From: Laetiporus sulphureus 93-53
Lineage: Eukaryota > Basidiomycota > Agaricomycetes > Polyporales > Laetiporaceae
Assembly: GCF_001632365.1 (NCBI RefSeq)
Contig: NW_024468556.1
Span: forward strand, 252,343-316,342
Length of the DNA: 64,000 nucleotides
Reading direction: 5' to 3'
Within the stretch, counting starts at the first letter, position 1, and every line of letters starts with the position of its first letter. A program made the translations under genes and the position numbers. This document shows positions 23,794 to 35,140 of this stretch, one piece after another. The notes beneath the pieces were generated by a model, which saw only the letters and a program-made list of their open reading frames with translations, did no database searches and was not told the DNA's origin.

Positions 23794-24735
23794 ATGCAGG
23801 ACATAACCAACATGCAGCGGGTGGTATCCCTCGTCGTGATCGGAGACATTGTACGTGGTAGCTGGTTGTCACTCCGCGTGCGCTGACACCGCTCCTAGAT
23901 ATGTCCCTGGTGCTACATTGGGGAGAAAGAGATGGAACGCGCCATTGAGGCCGTCAAGGATCTCCCCATCACTATCAAAGTCGAACACAGACCGTACCAG
24001 CTGCAGCCGTCATTACCGGAGGAACAGGCGCTGGTCAAGCGCGAATGGTACCTCAACAGATTCGGCAAGGACAAGTTTGCATCATTTGAGCAGATGGTTA
24101 CCACTCGGGGAACCCAGCTTGGGCTCAACATGTGAGCGACAAAAGGCCACTTCATGCGCATACATACTGACCGCATGCCAGCAATTATTCCGGTACAATC
24201 ACTCAGAGCACCCGCGCACATCGTCTCAGTCTGAAGGCTCTGAAGCTGGGCGGGCAACACATGCAGGAAAAGTTCTTGAACAACATTCACAAGGCATACT
24301 TTGAGGACGGAAACAACATTGGCGATTTTGAGCTTCTTGGTGAGCTGGCGCAGGCAAGCGGCATCATGTCTAAGGAAGAGGTGAGTTAGACCGACGTTGC
24401 CACCCCTGTGCTTGGCGGCTCACACGGCCTTACCCAGGCAATCAAGTTCCTCGAGTCGGATGAGTGCCGGGGAGATGTCGTGGACATGATGGCGGAAGCC
24501 CGCAGGAAAGGCGTGACCGGCGTCCCATTCACAATTATCGACGGTCGCTGGGCGGTCATTGGTGGACAGACCGCGGACGTGTACATCCAGGTACGTTTCA
24601 TTCGCTGAGGACATGTTGTTAATTCTCACCGTCACCGGCCGCCTGGCACAGATTTTCAAGAAGCTCGCACAGACTGAGAAAGTGACACCTTTGTCTCATG
24701 TCAGCCCAGGACCGCATTGCTCAGTTAAAAATTGA
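23794..24735 (+). CDS. DsbA/FrnE-family thioredoxin-fold oxidoreductase
   Basis: The protein has the DsbA/2-hydroxychromene-2-carboxylate isomerase fold. The redox motif CPWC appears right after the first intron, in ICPWCYIGEKEMERAI. A helical insert with HRPYQLQPSLPEE and KREWYLNRFG follows, then the thioredoxin half with KALKLGGQHMQEKFL, KAYFEDGNNIGDFELLGEL and a cis-proline loop GVTGVPFTIID. The end reads VSPGPHCSVKN. About 235 residues, the usual FrnE length. Start is the ATG at 23794 or the in-frame ATG at 23812; the second fits the family better. Four introns. There is no signal peptide, so a cytosolic role in thiol redox or stress is likely. Confidence 0.87.
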
Positions 24736-25224
24736 TCTGATTTGTAGGGTGCGCCACTGTGATGATCGTGGCTTCGCATCGCCTGATTATTCCGAGGGAA
24801 GTTGATTAGAGGACGGATGGTGATCGATTGACTTATATACCGAAGCTGTTTTATTATTTGTTGTAGTATCATCCGAGCAGTTTTCTTACTTACCGTAGTC
24901 CATTCCTTGGTGCAGCTTTGTCCTCGCGTTTGGTGCAATTTTATAACTGTTTCTGCTGCAATCGCCCTTGTTATGAGCATAGACGAAGCGTGAGCTGTGT
25001 GAGCCCGTGGAGCCTGACGTCAGCCAGAGCGCGTATACACTTGGCTGCGGACCAGGTCTTGCTATAATCCAGTCTGCTCTGCGATGCCGCTGCAGTCCTC
25101 CACCAGTCGTGTGCTCGCCAGCCCCCCGCTCTGGGGTCTCCGCTCTCCCTCACTATTTCGTCTACCCTACACCGACGCGTAATTTGGAGCACCACCCTCG
25201 CTTGTCTGGGCGATCACAGACATT
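24736..25224. other. spacer and promoter of Sfk1-like gene
   Basis: This contains an AT-rich 3' flank (about 24740-24950) and then a GC-richer promoter. No coding signal is seen, although frames on both strands are open. Confidence 0.4.
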
Positions 25225-26315
25225 ATGCCGTGGGCATACGAGCACCGCTACTGGCTCTACGCGTGGATACCAATCTTTGGATCTTTCATCTGGTTCTGCA
25301 AGTAATCGTGACGGTGTTGTGCAGATATCAAAGCTGATTGGCGGCGTCATAGTCACATTGTGGGCCATGCTGATAACCTGGCTTGCCACTGGCCGCCCGA
25401 AATACGTCCACGAGCAGGGAAGTATCGCTCTCATCTCCGATATCGGGGCGAGCTACCTCAAGCCGCTGTTCATCGCTTGCTGTTCTATAACGGGAGCGTC
25501 GTTCTTCCTGACGCTGGTGACTGAGAGATGGTTGCGGCATTCAGGCCGGTGAGTATGCTTGCTTCTGTAGTTGCGCAGAGATACGTGATTGAATGGTTCG
25601 AACTTGTAGATTGATCCCGAACATGCGTCGTCGGGAGAAGGTGTTCTCGATACTCGCGATCATCGGCTCCTTCATCGGAGGTGGGGGGCTCATCATGCTC
25701 TCGATCTTCGATGTGCGCCGGTTTCACTCGGTGCATGACTCGATGCTGGTCGTGTTTATTGTCGGCGTCGGGCTCAGTGCCATCTTCATCATTATCGAGG
25801 TACGTTCGGCGCCAGTTTCGCGAATCTGCTTTGCCTGATGTGCACGCGACCGCTATAGTATCGCTGGCTCAGCAAGAATTACGCCGAAGAGCGTAAGCTC
25901 AAGACAGCATACATCATCAAGGGCGTCATCGCGGGAACCCTCATCATCCTCGCGATCATCTTTGCGATCACCCTGTGGGTAGCATCCAACGTCGGAGGTG
26001 TGTCCGGATGCTCGACGCTTCTCTCTGTCATTCGCTGATTGACTCTGATCTGCAGCGGTATTCGAGTGGGTCATCGCCTTCGGGTACACGTTCTACCTAT
26101 TATCCTTCTACTTCGACTTGCGCATGTCCCGCGGCGTCCGCAAGGGCGAACTGCACCCGCTCGCAGCGCAGCGGACCGGCGTTCCGATGCAGCAGGTCAA
26201 CGGCAACAATGTGAATCAGCCGTACACCAATGGACATACGAACGGGCATGGCAATGGCGGGGTCTACGGCTATGCTGCGAATGGACCGGCCGCGAATATG
26301 TCTGAGCGAGTGTAG
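25225..26315 (+). CDS. Sfk1/FRAG1/DRAM-like multi-pass membrane protein
   Basis: This belongs to the Frag1/DRAM/Sfk1 family of six-helix proteins. Yeast Sfk1 supports the PI4-kinase Stt4 and lipid asymmetry at the plasma membrane. Exon 1 reads MPWAYEHRYWLYAWIPIFG to WF. A GC-AG intron (25298-25352, donor GCAAGT) restores TLWAMLITWLATGRP. Other donors do not keep the frame. ALISDIGASYLKPLFIACC, FLTLVTERWLRH, VFSILAIIGSFIGGGGLIM, RRFHSVHDSMLVVFIVGVG, IAGTLIILAIIFAITLW and GYTFYLLSFYFDLRMSRG follow, giving the expected helices. The tail is Asn/Gly-rich and cytosolic. About 290 residues in five exons. An in-frame extension upstream of 25225 is not supported. Confidence 0.87.
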
Positions 26316-26877
26316 AAGTGACTACATTGTTGTAGTCACGACCCTTACGATACTGGGCACGATGCCACTGGCATGTTTTCTTCGAGGATTGCGTTCACAT
26401 TGCTTCCACCACATACCTTGTTACACGACTTACTTACAGTACCATCGACTGACTCGCGTTAGTATTAGTCTAATGATCGTGGATCCCAGTATTATAGCAA
26501 GCTCCCCTTGCAATCTCCGTGATTGAGCCGTAATTAATCTTCCCTGGCCGCGAGACACGCGAAATGCGTCGCCGTGAAATCCAGGCCGACGTCCACGAGG
26601 CGCGTCCACGCGTCGCCGTCACGTGGGACGCGTCAGCGGCGGTGCATTCTCATTCTCCCACGCTTGAAAAAAAAATGACATGTACGGCAGGAGACCTTCC
26701 ATATTTGGCATACATGGATAGGTAGGTGCACGTGGACCTCAGGTGTCATATACGGCTGCTGCCACTAGGCGCTCAAGCGCATCTGCTTCCGACACACCAA
26801 ATTATCTAACTCATCTGAACACTGAAATCCTTGACTCTGTCGCTTTCCTCTTTGCTGACCTCGAATAAACAGCGACG
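26316..26877. promoter_or_regulatory. spacer with promoter of the DUF4604 gene
   Basis: No gene is seen. At 26608-26633 two ACGCGT boxes (26608-26613, 26628-26633) flank a CACGTG E-box (26620-26625), in a CG-rich patch about 250 bp before the ATG. An oligo-A run follows near 26666. Confidence 0.5.
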
Positions 26878-27523
26878 ATGTCGAAAGACCCGACTCGCCA
26901 ACAGCTCTCGTCCCGACTCGCCTACAATGCGCACACCCCAGCCTTCCTGCTCCGCATGCAGCAGCGCGTGTCCGGAGCGCGGGGCGCAGACGACGACGAA
27001 GATGACGAGTATGAGTACGACGGCTCTGGACGTCCGCCTATCCCGAAACGGCCTGCGATACCTGAACGCCCCTCGAACGATCTGGGCAGCGCGGACGAGG
27101 ACGACGCAGATGAGCGGCCGCAGGTCGTGGTGCTGAAAGAGGGGAAGCACCTCAGCGAGCGGGAGGTGGAGGATGAGAGGCGAAAAGGTGTGTTCAGTCC
27201 GCATATATGCATGCTACCGCTGGTTGAGGGCGAGCAATCCAGCGAAGGGCCTTCCTCCATTGCCTAATTCAGGCGCACAAGGAGATGAAGCGCAGACATC
27301 GGCGTCGGGGTCGAAGATGGCGGAGAAACCTGCAAATGCGGCTAAGCAGGTACAAGGCCTATCCTTCTCCTCTGGCGCCGCGCCAAGGGCAAAGTCGACG
27401 AAGCGCAAGGCCGTTGGCGATGGGCGTGACCCCGAAGCAAAAGACGGCAAGGGCGGCAAAAGCCCGAAGAAAAAGCACAAGAAAGCAGAGAAGAAGCTCC
27501 TGTCGTTTGGAGACGAGGCGTGA
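26878..27523 (+). CDS. DUF4604 (KIAA1143-like) protein
   Basis: This is a small charged protein of the DUF4604/KIAA1143 family, whose function is unknown. The N-terminal signature is present: AYNAHTPAFLLRMQQRV, then an acidic stretch and PQVVVLKEGKHLSEREVE. A 90-nt intron after ERRK leads to a Lys-rich tail, SPKKKHKKAEKKLLSFGDEA, which looks like a nuclear or nucleolar localisation signal. About 180 residues. The start ATG at 26878 gives MSKDPTRQQLSSRLAYN. The promoter carries two ACGCGT boxes. Confidence 0.82.
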
Positions 27524-28119
27524 TATCTACGGATTGCACTTTGATACCTAGATGATTATGATGTTCAGGTGAGTCCAACCATTTGTCTCGTTAGCAATGC
27601 CTCATTGTGCGACTTATCTTAAGGGACAGCCTATCTACGGGATCAGCAGGGCTCTGAAACTACCACTCCAGGTCGTGCTTGAGAGGACCGACCAGGTGTG
27701 CAGGAACGTGGCCTCCGCGGACTGCACAGGCATTAGCCGATGGATGCCACAGCGTTTGGGTCGTACTGCCTGCAGCCCACCACTGGTGCTACGAGGAGAC
27801 ATGCCCTCAATATCAAGTCTTCTCCCTGTAGGCTGCAACGGCGAACTCTTCCTCCAGAAGTCATGACGCCATGGAGGACGAAGGAGCAGAACGTATCATC
27901 GAATTGACATGCGTGAACGTGAACATTGCACTATTGGTACAAGCAAGAACATCTGCATCCACCAAGAAGCAACAAACGAGAAAGCGCCAAACGACGAGGA
28001 TGCGTACAGCAATATAATACATACATATGCGAAGCTTGTCCAAAATGCAGCTCAAGTCCAAGCATGAATGCGTCTCGAGTCCTCCCCATGCAAGCGAATC
28101 GTAACCGCCTTGACACGTG
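27524..28119. other. convergent 3' flanks
   Basis: This lies between the DUF4604 gene and the next minus-strand gene, which point at each other. I see only probable 3' UTRs and no coding signal. Confidence 0.4.
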
Positions 28120-29616
28120 TCACCGCCTCCCAAGCAGCGAGAAGCTGGAAAAGCGCTTCCGCACTCGCGAGACAACGCTTGGGCTCCCGCTATGAGTGCT
28201 TCCGTCCTCCTTCGTGGTCCGCGCTCTCTCGCCCGCGAAGGGCATTGCCGAAAACCGCTTGCGCTCCTTCGTCGATCTCGAGCTCGCGATCGACGGTGAT
28301 GGATGCGACGGGCTGATCGCGAGCACGCTAGCAATAGACGGTGGATGGCGGGCAGCGCCCATGCTCACATCGACACTGAGGCCTCTCGTTTCCTCTCTCG
28401 TTGGCGTCATCGTCTCCCTTACATTGGACCCCTCCCCACTCATCCCAGCCTCCGACCTCGACTGTGCGATCGTCCTCCGAGTGGCAGCAGGCAATGGCGC
28501 GAGCGAGACATCGAGCTCGCGCGCGACAAGCGCATCAAGGAGCTCGAGTGCGTATTCGGGGACGCCCGGGTTTTCGGCGATGTCTGCGAGGTCCATGTCG
28601 TGGAGGAGCTCGTCGGCCGTGCGCGGATGCGAGAGAGAAGACATGTAGATGCTCGCGGTGCCTGCTTCGATGTGCGATGACGGAGACGGTGAGGAAGGAG
28701 CTGATGGTTCGGGCGTGAAGTGGACACGGCGGGTGCCAGCGTGTTGTGTAGATGACGAGCGCTCGGGCTCAAGCGCCGAGGTAGGATTGGCGGGAGAGTC
28801 CGATGAAGAACCGTTCACCATCGTAAATATAGAAGTGGATTGCCTAGATCCATTTTCCTGGCGGGCAGACTGCGGCGTACATATAATCGTCGGGCGCAGG
28901 CGTAGTGAGCGCATGCGATTGATCACCTTTCGCCGTGGAGGCGTGTGCGTCGCGCGGTGCGACCGTGGGCCGGGGAACAGCACTGGCACGCGCGTCTGCG
29001 ACCGCTCACAGTAGCGGACGATATTCACGTCAGCGGCGACCATCCGACGTGCGTCGTCGTTATGCGAGATCTTGCGACGTGTAATGTCATGTTCACTGCC
29101 TTCGCCTGAGAGAAGCCTCGAAAGCAGCTGCTTCGTGGCCTTAGATTGCTCTTCTCGCGCGGCTGATCTACGTTCTGCCATCCAACGCTCGCGCTGCAAG
29201 GCGCGGAGCTCGCCCGGCTCGAGCTGCTGTGCAGACTCTGATGCGGCAGCCTTGCGTGCATCCGCGAGACACGCACGCAGCTGTGCAGCACGCTCGCGCG
29301 CCTCCTGTGCCTGCGCGCTGAGGGCCGCCGTCGCGCGCTCGAGCGCGCGGATCTGCAACTCGGTTGGCGACGGTTCGGATTCGCAGATTTGGAGTGTCGC
29401 TGTGAGGGCTTCCTGCGCGCGGAGGTAGCGTAGCTGCCGGCGCAGGTGCGGGCTGAGCGGATGCGAAGGAGAGGAGGACGCCGGGCCCTGTTTAGAGTAA
29501 GTAGCTTTGAGGTTGTCAGGGTCTGTGGCGTGGCTGGTGTAGCTCGACCTCGAGATGGATCGGGTAGACGATCCTGAGGAATGTGTCGCATCGGGAGTAC
29601 TGGGTTCGGAGAACAT
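28120..29616 (-). CDS. hypothetical coiled-coil, Ser-rich protein
   Basis: This is a single-exon frame of 498 codons. The N-terminus is Ser/Thr-rich (residues 1-55). A predicted coiled coil of about 100 residues follows, from HLRRQLRYLRAQEAL through RALERATAALSAQAQEARERAAQL to LQRERWMAERRSAAREEQ. Then come a basic Arg-rich stretch (NRMRSLRLRP), a conserved-looking helical segment (TADELLHDMDLADIAE, VPEYALELLDALVARELDVS) and a basic C-terminus, KRFSSFSLLGRR. I recognise no family. The lack of introns over 1.5 kb is unusual for this window, but amino-acid composition and third-position GC argue for real coding. Confidence 0.7.
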   Translation of the reverse strand: MFSEPSTPDATHSSGSSTRSISRSSYTSHATDPDNLKATYSKQGPASSSPSHPLSPHLRRQLRYLRAQEALTATLQICESEPSPTELQIRALERATAALSAQAQEARERAAQLRACLADARKAAASESAQQLEPGELRALQRERWMAERRSAAREEQSKATKQLLSRLLSGEGSEHDITRRKISHNDDARRMVAADVNIVRYCERSQTRVPVLFPGPRSHRATHTPPRRKVINRMRSLRLRPTIICTPQSARQENGSRQSTSIFTMVNGSSSDSPANPTSALEPERSSSTQHAGTRRVHFTPEPSAPSSPSPSSHIEAGTASIYMSSLSHPRTADELLHDMDLADIAENPGVPEYALELLDALVARELDVSLAPLPAATRRTIAQSRSEAGMSGEGSNVRETMTPTREETRGLSVDVSMGAARHPPSIASVLAISPSHPSPSIASSRSTKERKRFSAMPFAGERARTTKEDGSTHSGSPSVVSRVRKRFSSFSLLGRR

Positions 29617-30642
29617 GGACGTGGTCGTGATTAGATGGAAGGGTGGATACGGAGAAGGAGAGAACCTGACTTACAGGGTGGAGGTCGGGGAGGGCAACTG
29701 TAGCAGCGGCGAGTTCATCCTGTTCGTTCGATCCTGCGTCATGCGGTCAGGATGAACACCAATTGCAGGAAGCGTCGTAGGTGAGGAGGCTGAAATGAGG
29801 CACGCACCCCTAAAGCTCCGGTGGGCATTCGCCTGCAGGGCACGGCGATAGGGGACAGCCCCCCGGCCTTCGCGCTCCTCGTGGAGGGCGACTTTCGCGG
29901 GAGCTGGGCTGCGCTGTGGAGCTTGTCGCCATCGAGATGGGTGTCCATGAGATGGATGAGGGGGAGGGCGTCCGCGACAATCTCATGCATGATGCAGGAC
30001 GTGAGGAAAATCGCCTGGGAGAGATCGATGGTAGAGTGCCAGCCTCTGCGTGCGCCGGGCCCGGGGATATGATGATGATGATGCAAGCGTGACCGCGTCT
30101 GCGCTGTCAGGCACGCTAAAAGCGCGGCACTAGTGTTTCAGCACGAAAATAGTACAGCTCCTTTGCCAGCACAAGAGCAGGAGAAAGACAGAAAGTGGGA
30201 AATAGACAGAGTGCAAGAGGAGAGGCAGGTCTCCGTGCAGAGGGCTGAGAACTCAGAGGGGACTGCCAGGTGGAAACCAAACCGAACCGAATTTGACCGG
30301 CGCAATGACCGCGGGGATCAAATTTGCTAAGATGGATGTATCTAGGCGCCCGCACTTGGAACGTCTGCGCTTCGCAGAACACAACCAGTCGGCCGACGTT
30401 CATGCTTGCTCTCTCAATTACACCTTGGGCAGGATAGGCTTTCTAGGACGAGCTGCATGCACCTCACGGCAACGAATAATAGGGCAGTGTCCCATAGACC
30501 AGCGGTGAACCGAATAGAGCAGGCAACGTCCTTGATGAATCACGAATGGGGGTAGCATCACTTAAGCTTGCCCACTATGTACATAACAGTCAGGCAGAGA
30601 AATACGTACATAACTACAAGCTGAGCCGAGGGAGACCAGATG
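29617..30642. other. gene-poor stretch, mostly upstream of the coiled-coil gene
   Basis: A minus-strand frame at 29739-30086 opens with a His run (CAT repeat near 30070) but has no motif. I see no supported gene. Confidence 0.4.
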
Positions 30643-31419
30643 CTACCCGTCCTCCTCGGATAGCAATTGCAGCTTCCTCAGCTTCTCCTCTGTAATGTGC
30701 TCCGTCTCGCGATCCTCGTCGGATGCGATGTTCTGTAAGATGAAGAAAGCCCTTCCCGTGAGTCCGGTGACATAGTCAACGACGGTAAGTTGTTCGACTT
30801 CTCCATAACCGTTCGGGCGCACAACAACACGACCGATGAGGTCGTGGTTTGCAGCCATCTCTTTGTCGCGTGAAGTTTGAGGGCCAAAAGGGGGCTGATC
30901 TTTGCCAGTCACGTTCTTGTATCTGTTCATGTAACTGGCGAGTTTGCGGTGCCACGATATCGAGAAAAGTAGCATGATGGATCTTACAGGCGCCTTCCAA
31001 CTTCAACATCTATAGCGGCAAGGGCTCTCTCTGGCATGTTTAATAACTCCTGCATACGAATGGCCTCATCGGCACCGTGGCAGGCAAAGACCCTGATAAT
31101 CCATTTAAGATAGCTGAAACAGATCGCCAATGAGGCTGAATACTAGGAACACTTAGCAGCGAGGAAGGAAATTGAACTCACTCGTGAGAAGCAGGGGCCT
31201 GCATACATTTTGCGAAACCATTGCTGCCGTTCTTCGACAGAGTGCAGTGGAGGAATATGATACAGCCTGTGTTGGGTCCATATCCTGACGGCTTGTGAGT
31301 GTGTTCAAGTGCTTGGACACGTGATTCATTGAAAGCTGAGAGATAGTCAAGTAGTGCGTGAGCCGCTGGATGTAGGATTCAGTGGTCTCGGGAGAGAGAC
31401 TGTGGGCCGTTTGCGGCAT
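30643..31419 (-). CDS. unidentified multi-exon protein
   Basis: Several exons read well when spliced. The first, from an ATG at 31419, gives MPQTAHSLSPETTESYIQRL and THYLTISQLSMNH. A second frame gives LYHIPPLHSVEERQQWFRKM. A third gives YLKWIIRVFACHGADEAIRM and QELLNMPERALAAIDVEVG. The last exon (30643 to about 30960) gives ASYMNRYKNVTGKDQPPFGP, then NHDLIGRVVVRPNGYGEVEQ, and ends EEKLRKLQLLSEEDG. At least three introns are needed and their exact sites are uncertain. I do not recognise the family. The ordered, charged C-terminus looks conserved rather than random. It is divergent from TAN1, with about 210 bp between starts. Confidence 0.55.
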
Positions 31420-31632
31420 GATGAAGCAGGGCGTTGGCGTGAGCGAGCTTGTGAGAGATGACAAGCCAATTGATCAGGATGTCCGACGAAGCGTAAGCGT
31501 GACAGGGGACGCGACCTGTCACACGACATTGGTCGTCACTGTCATACGATGCACTGTGATCCTTCTCTCTGCGCCAGTGCGCCATCACTATCAATCTGTT
31601 CTGCATTCCATCCGGACACGCGAAAGTCTGCA

Positions 31633-32884
31633 ATGTCGGAAGGGAAGAGGAAAAGCTCTGGAAAAGACAAGGCCAGGCGGAGATATCGCCAAGTATGTCC
31701 TCATTAATCCTGGTCAGCTATCTGCTTGAACTTTCTCAGGACGGCACACCTATCTGGGGTCAACGAACCGTTGACGGGCCAGGCGTATGGGTAACTTGTG
31801 TTAAGGGGAAGGAGAAGCAGACAGTGGGAGAGCTGTATGACCTTTTCGAAAGTGTAAGTCGAACGCACTGTCTTGATGTCCCAGCAGCTGAACGAAGCGT
31901 CTCGACTTTGTAGCTTGCGTCGGAGATGTGGCCAGATGATAGTGCTACCGGTACGCAAGCTGACGATGACAATTCCGATGATGAAGGAAGCGATGATGGC
32001 GACATCGAGAAACAGTTGGCAAAGGAAGTCGCTTCCATGAAGCGCCCTCGGAAGGAACAAAGGTTCGGTACGTCCACGTTCGTCCTTGACGTGACAGACA
32101 CTCATGATCTGCAACAGCTAACTGCCAAATTAACACGCCTTGTGGTATGTAGTGCTAAGCGACCATTGGCCCAGAAACTCAGGTATATTATGTATATGTA
32201 GTGGTTTTCATATCGTGCAAGCCACCGGTGGACCCTGTCAAATTAGTCATGAGACACGTTGAAAACGTAGCGCAGACGGGTGTGACGCATACACGGTGAG
32301 TTCACATGTAGGCCGGACATGCATCAGCTACCCAACCATCTTAGGTACACCCAGCGGCTCACGCCAGTATCTGCCACATGCGCTGCCAATATCCCGGAGA
32401 TCTGTTCATTATGCAACCGCATAGCGAATTCATTCTTTGAATCGGATCTGGAGAAGACCTACACGGTATGTCTATCTTCTAGTGCTGTTTTCAAAACGGA
32501 CGCTGAAGACGCGCTAGTACAAAATCGAGCTCAGAATACGCAATCACAACACGGTGACTCGCTCGCAACTCATTGAAGAGCTAGCAAAGTGCGTTTCAGA
32601 GCGGCATAAAGTCGATCTCAATAATCCGGAGGTGTTCATCCTTGTGGAAATATTCAAGGTATGTTCGCGAGCAACTTTGATAGCGGCTGTCTCTCAATAT
32701 TCGGTTGCAGAGTGTATGCGGCATCAGCGTCGTCAACGACTACTATACCCTGCACAAGTTCAACGTGATGGAGATTGCCAATGCGAAGAATGCGACGGTG
32801 GAGGAGCAAGGGCGCGTAGCAGATAAGACAGTTACGAGCGAGCCTAGCAGTGTAAAGACCGATGGTGCTGATGGCGCAGTCTGA
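31633..32884 (+). CDS. TAN1: THUMP-domain tRNA acetylation adaptor TAN1
   Basis: Tan1/THUMPD1 brings the acetyltransferase Kre33/NAT10 to tRNA-Ser and tRNA-Leu for ac4C at position 12. The first exon is basic (MSEGKRKSSGKDKARRRYRQ). DGTPIWGQRTVDGPGVWVTC and KGKEKQTVGELYDLFES follow, then an acidic linker. The THUMP domain lies in the 3' half: VVFISCKPPVDPVKLVMRHV, RYTQRLTPVSATC, YKIELRIRNHNTVTRSQLIE, VDLNNPEVFILVEIFKSVCG and NDYYTLHKFNVMEI. About 285 residues with six short introns. All conserved blocks are intact. Confidence 0.92.
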
Positions 32885-33192
32885 TCCATTGCTTACATGT
32901 ACCTGAGTGGTCGTATATAATGTGCACTTTAGTACAAAGCTGCAGACACCGTAAGAGGACGTGCTATACGCGTCGGGAACGTGACCGTGGCGACAGCGCC
33001 CACCTCCCGCGCGTGTACATCTTGGACTGCAATCACTGCCGGATCACATCTGCACATCGTTCTTGTCTGATCTCGTCCGCTGAATATTCACGCCTCGCCG
33101 CATTGACCTAGCAGCCCCCAACGACCTCAGCGTTGACCCCGCATCACTGACAGCATACTCACTGCCTTTCCCCACCAAACACCCTACTCGCC
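32885..33192. promoter_or_regulatory. promoter of the capping-protein gene
   Basis: This is a tandem-gene spacer. The stretch before the ATG is C-rich (ccccaccaaacaccc), with no TATA box. No coding signal. Confidence 0.4.
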
Positions 33193-34457
33193 ATGGTGGA
33201 CCGAGTCGACTCGATGCTCGACCTCATGCGTCGGCTGCCGCCCATGCAGGTGGAGGAGAACGTCGCCTCGCTTGTGGCGATGTGTCCAGGTTACGCGGAC
33301 GAGCTCCTGGGGAGTGTAGACCAGCCGCTGAAGGTGATGACGGACCGAGCCACAGGAAAGGAATACTTGGCCTGTGACTACAACAGGGACGGGGACAGCT
33401 ACCGGTGAGTCTCTCCGTCCGCCAGTTCACTCCAGAATTGTAGTATGTACCTTGGCGATTGGGAAGGGAGTGCAGCTGCCAGCATGATCGGAACGTACCA
33501 TGTGCTGACTATGTATGCGCATGCTCCAGGTCACCGTGGTCAAATGAGTACGATCCACCATTAGAGGATGGCACTGTGCCGTCAGCGAAGCTCAGAAAGC
33601 TCGAGATCACGGCGAACGAGGCGTTTGATACGTATCGGGAGATGTACGTGCTGTCCTGCTTGCGCAACATTACCGTTCGATAGTTACTTGCCGCGCTTGG
33701 CAATCCTTGCTATAGGTACTACGAGGGTGGTGTATCGTCGGTGTTTCTGTGGGATTTAGATGATGGAGGATTCGCCGGTGTGGTCTTGCTCAAGAAGAGT
33801 ATGTGCTGTGCTCTCACAGTGGACATCGATTCACCATGCAGCTGATCTGCTGTCATCACTTCCACAGTCCTGAATCCTTCATCACCAACAGAGCCTTCAG
33901 GCTCCTGGGATTCCATCCACGTCTTTGAAGCGGCGGAGCGCGGCCGCCAGGCACACTACAAGCTCACCTCTACCATCATGCTGCAAATGACACACCGAGC
34001 TGCGGTGGCAAACGGGAACGGCAATAGCAGTATGAAGGATGGGAATCATAAGGAAGGAGAGAAGGACGATGTGAAGCGGGAGGGCGAGGTCATGCTGAGC
34101 GGGAGCATGACAAGACAGGTGTGTCTGATGTTCGCAGCTGATACACGCGTGTGGAGACTGAGGGAATGGTTATCGGTCTCAGAGCGAGCAGGACCATCCC
34201 GTAGCCGACCAGTCGTCGCATATCGTGAACACTGGCAAGATGGTCGAAGATATGGAAATCAAGATGCGGAATCTTCTGCAGGAGGTACGTCGTCGAGATC
34301 ATGCCCGCTCGAGCGAACTCCTTATCCCTACCTCGTACAGGTCTACTTCGGTAAGACGCGAGATATCGTCTTCGACCTACGCAGCGTGGACGACCTCGAG
34401 AAGGCGAGGCGACAGCGAGAACTGCAGAAGGAGCTCGTAGGCTTTATCAAGCGGTGA
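33193..34457 (+). CDS. CAP2: F-actin-capping protein subunit beta
   Basis: This beta subunit pairs with the alpha subunit to cap barbed ends of actin filaments. The first exon reads [20 protein letters not shown] and then [14 protein letters not shown]. After introns come [58 protein letters not shown], a block with [23 protein letters not shown], a Lys/Glu-rich insert (about 34005-34085), [20 protein letters not shown] and [20 protein letters not shown]. It ends ELVGFIKR. Family length is about 280; the 25-residue Gly/Asn/Lys/Glu insert makes this one a little longer. Six introns. Confidence 0.93.
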
Positions 34458-34922
34458 TCAGTCTCATCAATACCCATTTCGTGTGGCACGTTGGCATGGG
34501 GCCGACGTATTTGTGGATAGCAGAAGGGAACCTAGGTCTGTACATTTTGAAGTAAGAATGGTATTTTGCATTGCTAGACCGTACAACCTCGTGCGGATCG
34601 CGCCACTCATCAATGGAGCTCCTGCGAAACCGCTTGACCTTCTGTCGTATTTGAGACATCCTGTTCAGCATTGATCATGATGCATAATGTACGCCTCTAG
34701 TGTTGCCACATTGTCGTCGGGCTCATTGACAGATTCTGACGATTTACAGTATATTATAGCAAACCATGTTATTGAGAGAATCACCCTCTCGTTCCCATGT
34801 CAGTGGATGTTGGGACAAGATGCAAAGATTTACTGTGAACGCTCTGAATATCGAGACTTCGGCATAAATCGACACGGGGGCAGCCAATTCACCGTCTTAA
34901 AGACTCTGTCGTTCGCGCGGTA
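34458..34922. other. 3' flank of the capping-protein gene
   Basis: No gene is seen. A short frame at 34687-34929 has no motif. Confidence 0.4.
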
Positions 34923-35120
34923 TCACTGAGCCTTGAAGAGCGGCAGCGGCGAGTTGACACCCTTTTCGATCCTTAACCCCATCTTCCTCAAGATCTCCGA
35001 GTCACGTCTCTTGATGACGGACTTGACGGTGAGTTGTCTGTTGTCTGTGGTCGAGAGAACTTCGAGAATCTCGGAGTTCTGTGCTCCCTGCATAAGTGAT
35101 TTCTTGCCCATCATTCTCAC
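34923..35120 (-). pseudogene. possible gene-end fragment
   Basis: A 63-codon frame starts MMGKKSLMQGAQNSEILEVL, continues TVKSVIKRRDSEILRKMGL and ends PLPLFKAQ. Its charged, helical composition looks like protein, but I do not recognise it and it is too short to judge. It ends about 20 bp from the edge (35141) of the inverted duplication. It may be a small gene, or the last exon of a gene whose front was lost when the neighbouring segment arrived. Confidence 0.3.
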
Positions 35121-35140
35121 AACGAGCCGGGCTGATTAAA

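Noticed and set aside
29739..30086. His-run protein upstream of the coiled-coil gene
   Set aside because: The His run is a GAT/ATC microsatellite and the rest has no motif, no splice sites and no codon bias.
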